DNA of 38,107 nucleotides from positions 1 through 38,107 of the forward strand of contig JAQXGE010000059.1 of the NCBI GenBank assembly GCA_029006135.1. Reading direction: 5' to 3'. The notes beneath the pieces were generated by a model that searched no databases, was not told the origin of the DNA, and was given only the letters and a program-made list of their open reading frames with translations. This document shows, piece after piece, positions 32,196-38,107 of this stretch. Source of the DNA: Oscillospiraceae bacterium (GTDB lineage Bacteria > Bacillota > Clostridia > Oscillospirales > Ruminococcaceae). Both the position numbers and the translations under genes were made by a program. How positions within the stretch are numbered: position 1 is the first letter of the stretch; each line of letters begins with the position of its first letter.

Positions 32196-34186
32196 TTCCA
32201 TCCCTCCCGGTTCCATTCGTCCAGGTCGTTGGCCACCATCACCAGCCCGGCATAGAACATCGGCGCGCGTTTTTTGTCCCGGTTCAGCTTGTTGGGCATC
32301 AGACGCAGCCAGTGAATGAGTTCATGGGCAAAAATGCTGTGCAGTCCCTCCGGGCCGTACCGCTCCCGCAGGTCGGTGCGCACCGCGCTGAGCAGCCTGT
32401 CATAGGCAGCGGAGCGGGTGAACTGGAAGTCAATGTGATTTTCCTGCACCGTACAGTGCGGGGTCATCATCATAAACTCATAGCCGCCGTGCAGGCTCTG
32501 AAGAAGTTTGCCGTAGTCAAGGAAGGGGCTGTCATGAATGTTTCCGGTGTTGGGGTCAATGATGTACCAGCTTTTTTCGGGGTCCTGCTCATCGGTGCGG
32601 CAGATAATGTTCTCCACCGTCAAATCCCCGTGGATATCCGCCAGCGGGTCATTGGCAAAGAGCGCGCGCAGCCGCTCATGGTCGAACAGTTCCGGCATCT
32701 CACTGAGATTTTTGCACTTTCGCCCGTTGACCCAGATTATGTCATAGTTCCACAGCTCGCGCAGAATTCTTGAATCCCGTATCTTTTCAAGGTTTGCATC
32801 CACTTTGGCCGTGAGATAGGCCTCCACCCCGGCGGGGTCTGCCGGGCGGGCCGTGGGCGCATAGAGCTTTTCGTCCAGTGTGCGCAGCACACTGCGCAGG
32901 ATGGCCGTACTTTTTTCAGCAGGGTTGGAATGGATGTAGCGGAACAGCCCGACCGCGCTCCCGGAATAGGCCATATCGTACCAGCAGCATCCGTCTCCGC
33001 CGCCCTGACGCAATATCTCGCACAGGGGCAGGCGGTTCTCATTGCGGCGGAGCCACGCAAGCTGTTCCGCGAGCTTATCCCCGTCCGCGCCGAACGCATA
33101 TTTTCGGTAAAACGTCACATTTTGCGCCATGCACAGCATGGTGGTGGCATTGGAGCCGGCGGAATAGTCCTGAAGGATTGTGACATCACGGTTCATCTCG
33201 ATAAACCGGTCCGCGTAGTTTTTGCTTTGCAGGCTGAAATACTGGCTCAGGAAGGTTCCCCGGTCGCGCGGGTCCACCTGGGGCAGCAGGCTGAGATAGC
33301 TCGGTTCCCCCTCCCCCGCATTGACGGCAGGCGCCGTGCGGTTCAGCCAGGTGCGCAGACGCTCCGGCAGAAGCGGCGCGGCAAACATGGCCGCAATCGG
33401 CAGCAGAAACCATACCGCAACGAGGATTCGGGCGGCCGCGCTCAGATTCAGCCCGCCGGTCACACCAAGGCTCATGGCATCCACGCTGTTGAGGCCAAAC
33501 AGCATATCAAAGACCTGAATCACTCCAAAATTTCCCTGTGCCCCGCCCATGGCGGTGATGCTGCTCCCCAAAAGCGCGTAGGAGGCAAGGTAGGCAGCCC
33601 ACATCAGCACCGTATTGAGGGCAAGGCGCCCCATGCGGATGCGGCGCAGGTCCTTGAAGGTGTTAATCAGGCTCCAGCAGAACGCCAGCCCATCCAGCTT
33701 GATGGTATCATTGAAGATACTGCACACCGCCAGGCAGAGCCGCTTCAGGGCATCGCGCAGCAGCACGACCAGCACAAGCGCAGCCGCCAGAACAAGTGAG
33801 AACACAAGATAGTACCGCGCCGCGGCCGCCACGCCGGCACCGCCCTGTCCCGCAAGGGCAAACACGCCAAAGCCCAGCGCCACGAACCAGACATCCAGGA
33901 ACCGATCCATTATGACGGTAGCGAGCGCAAAGCCCGTTCCGTTCTGCATCCTGCGGCCGGCGTACACTGCGCGGAACAAGTCCCCGACATGGAAGGGCAG
34001 CAGGAAGTTGACCGCATAGCCGCCGGCCATTCCGCGAAGCAGGTCACGGCGGACGGGGCGTTCATGAATCTGGATGAACTGCTCCCAGCGGAGCAGACGG
34101 AACATATGCCCCAGCAGCACAAAAGCCGCCGAGGCCAGCAAAAGAATCAGCGATGTTCCGATATTCTGCAAGAAAATTCTCCTCAA
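32192..34186 (-). CDS. Fusion of a UPF0104/LPG-synthase-type membrane domain and an APH/choline-kinase-like domain
   Basis: A 664-residue two-part protein. Residues 1-280 form about eight membrane helices with the UPF0104 (lysylphosphatidylglycerol-synthase TM, flippase-like) pattern, including LPFHVGDLFRAVYAGRRM (63-80). Residues 310-664 are cytoplasmic and carry kinase-fold motifs of the aminoglycoside/choline phosphotransferase type: K362 with E374 as a candidate nucleotide-binding pair, DIHGDLTVEN (H519, D521 catalytic, N526) and YIIDPNTGN (D544, metal). The combination suggests a membrane enzyme that phosphorylates a small molecule or head group and handles a lipid-linked product. It starts at TTG 34186, which overlaps the upstream stop and lacks a clear ribosome site, so translation is probably coupled. 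The substrate is not known; assignments are by motif only. Confidence 0.78.
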   Translation of the reverse strand: MRRIFLQNIGTSLILLLASAAFVLLGHMFRLLRWEQFIQIHERPVRRDLLRGMAGGYAVNFLLPFHVGDLFRAVYAGRRMQNGTGFALATVIMDRFLDVWFVALGFGVFALAGQGGAGVAAAARYYLVFSLVLAAALVLVVLLRDALKRLCLAVCSIFNDTIKLDGLAFCWSLINTFKDLRRIRMGRLALNTVLMWAAYLASYALLGSSITAMGGAQGNFGVIQVFDMLFGLNSVDAMSLGVTGGLNLSAAARILVAVWFLLPIAAMFAAPLLPERLRTWLNRTAPAVNAGEGEPSYLSLLPQVDPRDRGTFLSQYFSLQSKNYADRFIEMNRDVTILQDYSAGSNATTMLCMAQNVTFYRKYAFGADGDKLAEQLAWLRRNENRLPLCEILRQGGGDGCCWYDMAYSGSAVGLFRYIHSNPAEKSTAILRSVLRTLDEKLYAPTARPADPAGVEAYLTAKVDANLEKIRDSRILRELWNYDIIWVNGRKCKNLSEMPELFDHERLRALFANDPLADIHGDLTVENIICRTDEQDPEKSWYIIDPNTGNIHDSPFLDYGKLLQSLHGGYEFMMMTPHCTVQENHIDFQFTRSAAYDRLLSAVRTDLRERYGPEGLHSIFAHELIHWLRLMPNKLNRDKKRAPMFYAGLVMVANDLDEWNREGWK

Positions 34187-34932
34187 TTCAGGCCGTCAAA
34201 GGCCATGTTGTTTTCACTTTTTTCGGCGTGCTCATACTCAGCCGGCGTGCCGAAAGGCAGATGGTAATCCGTCGGAAATCCGCGCAGATCTGCGCCCTGT
34301 GCGGCCAAAACGTTGTAGATGCCCGAGACAAAAAACTCCTTGTACTCGCAGTTTTTAAGGTATTTCGCACAGGCATCCGCATAGAGTTCCCGGTTTTTGA
34401 AGTAGTATGCCCCGCAGATTGCCTCGTGGCTGACGACCTGCTTTTCCACCGTGCGGCAGACCTTTCCATCCGGGCCGTATTGCAGGTAGCTGTATGCCGG
34501 GGAGTCGCTCGGGAAGGTCAGCAGTGCGCCGTCCGGGCCATCGGCAAAATTCCCCGCCGCGCAGAAATCATTGAAGGCCGAGCAGCGGAACAGATGATCG
34601 CAGTCATTGAAGATGAGAGGCTCGCCGGCAGGCAGGCCCTCGGCACCGCGCAGCGCCGTGATTGCCGCGCCTTCGGTAACAGCGGGCAGCGCCACAATGC
34701 GGGCATCCGGATAGTATTTTTTGATTTCCCGGTCAATGGCAAAGTCCCGGATATGCTCCTCAAGCACCACAAAGGTAATCGAGGCGCAGTCCACGAAATG
34801 GGCAATGCTCTGTGTCGCCCAGAAAAAGAACGGTTTTTCGTGAATTTCAATCAGTGGTTTGGGGCAGACGAAGCCATTTTCAAAAAAGCGGCTGCCGCGC
34901 CCTGCCATGGGCATGACAAGGTGAAGTTTCAT
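34183..34932 (-). CDS. Sugar/choline-type nucleotidyltransferase
   Basis: A 249-residue nucleotidyltransferase with the GT-A/NTP-transferase fold. The nucleotide-binding loop is MPMAGRGSRF (7-16) with CPKPLIEIHEKPF, and the metal motif is FNDCDHLF (about 129-136). Such enzymes join a phosphorylated sugar, alcohol or amine to CMP, UMP or GMP; HddC, RfbA and LicC are relatives. It lacks the C-terminal extensions of RmlA or GlmU. It starts 3 nt after the epimerase stop and overlaps the membrane-kinase fusion gene by four bases. Next to a kinase-like domain, this suggests a kinase then nucleotidyltransferase activation route. The base and substrate cannot be told from the sequence. Confidence 0.82.
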   Translation of the reverse strand: MKLHLVMPMAGRGSRFFENGFVCPKPLIEIHEKPFFFWATQSIAHFVDCASITFVVLEEHIRDFAIDREIKKYYPDARIVALPAVTEGAAITALRGAEGLPAGEPLIFNDCDHLFRCSAFNDFCAAGNFADGPDGALLTFPSDSPAYSYLQYGPDGKVCRTVEKQVVSHEAICGAYYFKNRELYADACAKYLKNCEYKEFFVSGIYNVLAAQGADLRGFPTDYHLPFGTPAEYEHAEKSENNMAFDGLN

Positions 34933-34935
34933 TCT

Positions 34936-35964
34936 TCATTCCCCTTTCGCATCACGGGCCGCGAGCATCGCGCACTCGGCTTCCACAACGCGGCGCAGAC
35001 CTTCCCGGATGTCCACCTGCGGGGTCCAGCCGTAGAGTTCTTTTGCGTGCGCGTTGTCGCACAGGGAATACTTGTTCACCTCATGGTCAAGAATCTCCGG
35101 CTTAATGCCGTAGGCACCGCCGTAGAGTTCGGGATATTTGGCCCAGTAGTGGCTGGTGGGGCAATATTTGGCTTCAATGTTTTTGCCCATCAATTCACAG
35201 GCGATGGCGTACAGTTCCCGCACCGAGTAGTTCTGGTTGCTCGAGACATTCACCGCGTCAAAGCCGGGGCGGTCCCAGACCCGCATGGCCAGGTCGATGA
35301 GGTCATCCACATAGATATAATCCCGGCGCTGGCTGCCGTCCGAATGAAATTCCGGCACGCGGTCATAGTAGAGTTCGCGGATCATGTATCCCACAAAAGG
35401 CGGCTGCTTGCGCAGGCAGTCAATGTGGGGGCCGTAGACGTTGGCAAACCGCAGGCAGGTCACATTCATGCCGTAGGTCTCGGCAAAGCTGCGGCAGAAC
35501 TGCTCGCCGCAGTATTTGGTGCTGGGATAGATGAGCGTAGGCGCATTGAAATTGTCCTCCACGGTGGGGAACTGCGTCTCATTTTCATACATTGCGTTGG
35601 TGGATGCCTGAATGACGTGCTTCACACCGGTGCGGCGGGAAAGTTCCAGTACATTGACCAGCCCGAGCGTATTGACCGAGACGGCCTCCACCGGATCGCT
35701 CTGGCAGTCCGGAAGCGGCGCAATGCCCGCAATGTTGTAGACAATATCAAAGTGTTCTTCCTCAAAGAGGGCACTCATTTCCTCCTTGTCCCGAATGTCC
35801 ATCCGGCGGACATGGGCAGAAAAATCATGGTCGGGAAAGTGCAGGTTGTCGGTATTTCCGTAACTGAAATTGTCCACGCCCACAACCTCGTGGCCGCGCT
35901 GCCAGAGCGCGTGCATAAGCTGACCGCCAATAAATCCGGCTGCGCCGGTGATGAGAATCTTCAT
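34936..35964 (-). CDS. NAD-dependent epimerase/dehydratase
   Basis: A 342-residue extended short-chain dehydrogenase acting on nucleotide sugars. It has GAAGFIGGQL (7-16), the acidic NAD-specific D31 at the end of the second strand (VGVDNFSYGN), the S121-T122 pair and catalytic Y146 and K150 (IYPSTKYCGE), and the substrate loop RFANVYGPHIDCLRKQPP. It is closest in pattern to UDP-glucose 4-epimerase and related epimerases or decarboxylases. ATG at 35964 lies 12 nt after the glycosyltransferase stop. It presumably acts on the nucleotide sugar made or used in this operon, but its product is not determined. Confidence 0.9.
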   Translation of the reverse strand: MKILITGAAGFIGGQLMHALWQRGHEVVGVDNFSYGNTDNLHFPDHDFSAHVRRMDIRDKEEMSALFEEEHFDIVYNIAGIAPLPDCQSDPVEAVSVNTLGLVNVLELSRRTGVKHVIQASTNAMYENETQFPTVEDNFNAPTLIYPSTKYCGEQFCRSFAETYGMNVTCLRFANVYGPHIDCLRKQPPFVGYMIRELYYDRVPEFHSDGSQRRDYIYVDDLIDLAMRVWDRPGFDAVNVSSNQNYSVRELYAIACELMGKNIEAKYCPTSHYWAKYPELYGGAYGIKPEILDHEVNKYSLCDNAHAKELYGWTPQVDIREGLRRVVEAECAMLAARDAKGE

Positions 35965-35976
35965 GAAGCTGCCTCC

Positions 35977-36774
35977 TTACAGGTTGGACGCCACAACGGT
36001 GCCGGTGTAGTCCTCGATGACATTTTCCCGCCATTCGCGGCGAACAAATTCATCCTTGTTTTTGAGATACCGCCCGCAGAGTTTGAGCAGGCTGATGCCA
36101 AAGCTGGTGAGTTTATTGTTGGAGACCTGGTCCTCCTCCCGCCAGGAAATCGGGAAAAAGTGGATTTTCTGATTAAGGCGGCAGAGCGCCAGAATCATAC
36201 AGTCATTAAAGTACAGCGTATCGGGGAATTTTTTGTAGTATTCGTTTTTGAGCGGTTCCACGGCATAGAGATTCAGCCCACTGCCGAGGTCGGTGATTTT
36301 CCGTCCCGCCACTGCGCTGAACAGCCAGTTGAAGCCATGGTTGCCCACGACCCGAAGGGTGCTGTATCCCTTGATGCGGCTGCCCTTCATAAAGCGGGAA
36401 CCAAGGCAGCAGTCGTATTTTTTATACGTTCCGCTCTCGATGAGGGGCAAAAGGTCCCGGATGTCGCCCTGGTCATCACCGTGAAGCACCACCACATAGT
36501 CAAAGCCGTGTGCCGCCGCATAGCCAAACGCCACCTTATGGCTGCCCCCAAGACCGTAGTTCCGGTCATTGCGGATCAGCCGGACCGGTGCTGCCGGGTG
36601 TGCCGCCATCCAGCCGCGCACCGCGTCCTCGGTGCCATCGGTGGAGCGGTTATTCACAACGATGCACTCCGCCGCAAACGCCGCCACTTTCGGGTCGAGC
36701 AGCTGTTCAAGCACCCGGGTGACCTGCTTTTCACAGTTGTAGGCCGGAATAAAAATCAAAAATCGGTCCGTCAT
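35977..36774 (-). CDS. GT2 family glycosyltransferase (DPM1-like)
   Basis: A 265-residue family 2 glycosyltransferase resembling dolichol/polyprenyl-phosphate sugar transferases. It opens with FLIFIPAYNCEKQV, has the nucleotide-binding NNRSTDGT and NYGLGGSHKVAFGYA, the metal motif HGDDQG in place of DGDGQ, and GSRFMKGS plus ITDLGSGLNLY near the acceptor site. It has no C-terminal membrane helices, so it is a peripheral enzyme. ATG at 36774 is chosen because AAGGA sits just upstream and the fold begins at once; the longer in-frame N-terminus is polar and unlikely. It is the second gene of the operon, 49 nt after the XRE gene, and probably loads a sugar onto a lipid carrier. Confidence 0.9.
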   Translation of the reverse strand: MTDRFLIFIPAYNCEKQVTRVLEQLLDPKVAAFAAECIVVNNRSTDGTEDAVRGWMAAHPAAPVRLIRNDRNYGLGGSHKVAFGYAAAHGFDYVVVLHGDDQGDIRDLLPLIESGTYKKYDCCLGSRFMKGSRIKGYSTLRVVGNHGFNWLFSAVAGRKITDLGSGLNLYAVEPLKNEYYKKFPDTLYFNDCMILALCRLNQKIHFFPISWREEDQVSNNKLTSFGISLLKLCGRYLKNKDEFVRREWRENVIEDYTGTVVASNL

Positions 36775-36823
36775 ATTTTCCTTTGCTCCTTCTTGAATGT
36801 GCGCGGTCTCTCGGCCCTGCCCA

Positions 36824-37129
36824 TCATTTGTTCTGTGCGGAATCGTCCGGTTCTTCCTGGCCAAGGCACTGAACCAGCCGGAGAATCAATTCCTGCTTTT
36901 GCGGGCTGAGATTTCCGATATGCAGGCAGTAATCGTCATTCAATCCCAAAAGGTAATCTGCCGAGACATGAAAGATTTCACAGAGTGCGAGAAGATTCGC
37001 CACCGAGGGCATCGAAACTCCCATCTCCCACGCATTGATCGCACTGCGGGACACCCCCACATCATGCGCCAGCGCCGCCTGTTTGATTCCGCTCTGCTCC
37101 CGCAGTTGTTTCAGGTTATCGCAAAACAC
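36824..37129 (-). CDS. XRE-family regulator at the head of the glycan operon
   Basis: A 101-residue regulator with an N-terminal helix-turn-helix (about residues 3-60: NLKQLREQSGIKQAALAHDV, recognition segment VSRSAINAWEMG, then MPSVANLLALCEIFHVSADYLLGL) and a short C-terminal helix ending in an acidic tail. The start is GTG at 37129, with AAAGGGGG 7 nt upstream; an in-frame ATG at 37175-37177 lies inside the palindrome and is not favoured. A perfect 18-bp palindrome (37171-37188) is centred about 50 nt upstream. It probably controls itself and the five genes that follow on the same strand. Confidence 0.86.
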   Translation of the reverse strand: MFCDNLKQLREQSGIKQAALAHDVGVSRSAINAWEMGVSMPSVANLLALCEIFHVSADYLLGLNDDYCLHIGNLSPQKQELILRLVQCLGQEEPDDSAQNK

Positions 37130-37170
37130 CGCAGTGCCCCCTTTCTGTAACAATAATACAATAATTTTGC

Positions 37171-37188
37171 ATGACATTATAATGTCAT
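37171..37188. promoter_or_regulatory. Perfect 18-bp palindrome, likely XRE operator
   Basis: ATGACATTATAATGTCAT is its own reverse complement and lies in a very AT-rich stretch. It contains TATAAT at its centre, which could be the -10 box of the minus-strand promoter (with TTAACT upstream at 15 nt spacing). A repressor bound there would block RNA polymerase directly. Confidence 0.65.
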
Positions 37189-37211
37189 AAATATATAGTT
37201 AAGTATCAAGA

Positions 37212-37254
37212 AAGACACCCTAACTGACCACTGTGCTGTCAGTTAGGGTGTCTT
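37212..37254 (-). terminator. Terminator of the membrane-protein gene
   Basis: A 17-bp perfect stem (37212-37228 with 37238-37254) and a 9-nt loop lie 31 nt past the stop at 37286. On the minus strand TTTCTTGAT follows, a weak T run. It separates this gene from the XRE-led operon. Confidence 0.75.
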
Positions 37255-37285
37255 GCTGGATTTTCTATTCCGTGAAAAAGTCGGG

Positions 37286-38107
37286 TCAGGGCAAAGAATT
37301 TGGTTCCGTGTCCACCACAAGGACCTCAAGGCGGGCCGTGCCGTGGGTGACGGGGTAGCGCTCCGCGATGGGAATATTTTCCTCAATCCAGGCGTGGAAC
37401 TGTGCCATATCGCGAACCTCGTCCTCATCATACAGGATAATGTCGGGCAGTTTTTCAGGCAGTTCCTCGTAGTATTGAATAAGTCGGGGATCGCTGTCAG
37501 TGCCCGAAATCACCGTGGCCTGCGCAACGGTGAGGGTTCCCTCGTCCATCATGAACCCGCTGCCGTGCATCAGGCCAATGGCCTGCAGGAGCGCGCTTCC
37601 CTCGTAGGGCTCGAGGGCTTCGGCGAGTGCTGCCTGGGTGTCGGCCATTTTTGCATCCGCCCAAATCCCGGCGCAGGGTCCGGTTTGAATCTGCTTGAGC
37701 TGTGTATCCCGCACATTGGCGGGTACCCAGCCGGTGACAAGGATGCACCAGAATCTTGCGGCGAGCAGAAAAGCAATCCATGCCGTCAGTGCCGCGCTGC
37801 CTTCCGGGAGCCCCCGCGTTTCATCGCGGCTGTCCCGCTCCGCAAGAGCCATCAGGCCGCAGAGGGCGGGCCAGGTCAGGTACATAAATGTCGGGGCAAG
37901 GCCCAGCAGCGTAGAGCGCAAAATGAAAAGGTAGGCCACAATCCCCGGCAGAAAGCCCAGCCAGAACAGCGGCTCCCGCGCCGTGCCCCGGCTGCCACGG
38001 AAGGCCCAGGCCCCCGCCAGCACCACAATGGGAAGGAACTGGCGGACATCCACGGAGGAATCCCGCAGCATACAAAAGATGCATTCCGCCATGGAACAGA
38101 CACACCA
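37286..38107 (-). CDS. Polytopic membrane protein, C-terminal part (possible GT-C type glycosyltransferase)
   Basis: The C-terminal 273 residues of a membrane protein whose frame stays open to the window edge; the ATG at 38092 has no convincing ribosome site, so the true start lies outside. About four hydrophobic helices are visible (around FLPIVVLAGAWAF, LFWLGFLPGIVAYLFIL, FMYLTWPALCGLMAL and AALTAWIAFLLAARFWCIL). They are followed by a polar domain of about 130 residues, presumably outside the membrane. This shape, many helices then a soluble C-terminal domain, is seen in GT-C glycosyltransferases and similar envelope proteins. I do not recognise a specific family, and the link to the neighbouring glycan operon is only positional. 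Confidence 0.6.
   Translation of the reverse strand, partial: WCVCSMAECIFCMLRDSSVDVRQFLPIVVLAGAWAFRGSRGTAREPLFWLGFLPGIVAYLFILRSTLLGLAPTFMYLTWPALCGLMALAERDSRDETRGLPEGSAALTAWIAFLLAARFWCILVTGWVPANVRDTQLKQIQTGPCAGIWADAKMADTQAALAEALEPYEGSALLQAIGLMHGSGFMMDEGTLTVAQATVISGTDSDPRLIQYYEELPEKLPDIILYDEDEVRDMAQFHAWIEENIPIAERYPVTHGTARLEVLVVDTEPNSLP

Noticed and set aside
34153-36909. A 918-codon open frame on the plus strand opposite the glycan operon
   Set aside because: It is a shadow of four minus-strand genes whose protein motifs are clear. Its translation has no family features, and high GC makes long antisense frames common here.

Overview
The window reads as chromosomal DNA of a GC-rich, Gram-positive anaerobe of the Clostridia, most likely the Oscillospiraceae/Ruminococcaceae (Faecalibacterium-Gemmiger-Subdoligranulum type). 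The evidence is a D-lactate dehydrogenase, an NfnAB transhydrogenase, a split transketolase, strong AGGAGG-type ribosome binding sites, sigma-A-like promoters in AT-rich gaps, and a REP-like palindrome of a style I associate with that group. No rRNA, tRNA, CRISPR array, insertion sequence or prophage is visible.

Layout. 1-2400: the 5' part of a GH2 glycosidase (minus), a receiver-less winged-helix protein, and an XRE regulator with an ImmA/IrrE-type metalloprotease. 2400-5900: glutamate dehydrogenase, D-lactate dehydrogenase and an AraC regulator, all minus. 6078-9462: gmd-fcl-manC, converting mannose-1-P to GDP-L-fucose, divergent from the AraC gene with overlapping promoters. 9587-14188: a MarR-controlled heterodimeric ABC exporter (minus). 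14462-16729: a GH3 beta-glucosidase. 16974-25645: a phosphate block, with pstSCAB-phoU on the minus strand diverging from a Na+/phosphate cotransporter and a PhoB/PhoR pair on the plus strand. 25746-26891: a membrane metallophosphoesterase. 27078-29328: nfnAB. 29716-31525: split transketolase. 31635-37129: a six-gene minus-strand operon, XRE - GT2 - epimerase - nucleotidyltransferase - UPF0104/kinase fusion - HAD hydrolase, with an 18-bp palindrome at its head. 37286-38107: the C-terminal part of a membrane protein.

How it fits together. The phosphate block is a self-contained Pho regulon. Both divergent promoters carry three TTTACA-like repeats at exact 11-bp spacing, each ending 33 bp from a -10 box that lacks a recognisable -35, and the likely regulator pair lies downstream of one of them. 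The PstS in this block has its two halves in swapped order, so it appears to be a circular permutation. The last operon looks like a lipid- or surface-glycan decoration pathway: a sugar or small polar group is activated by a nucleotidyltransferase, modified by an epimerase, transferred by a DPM1-like GT2, and handled by a membrane protein in which a flippase-like domain is fused to an APH/choline-kinase-like domain. These two items, the permuted PstS and the flippase-kinase fusion operon, are the strongest candidates for something undescribed.
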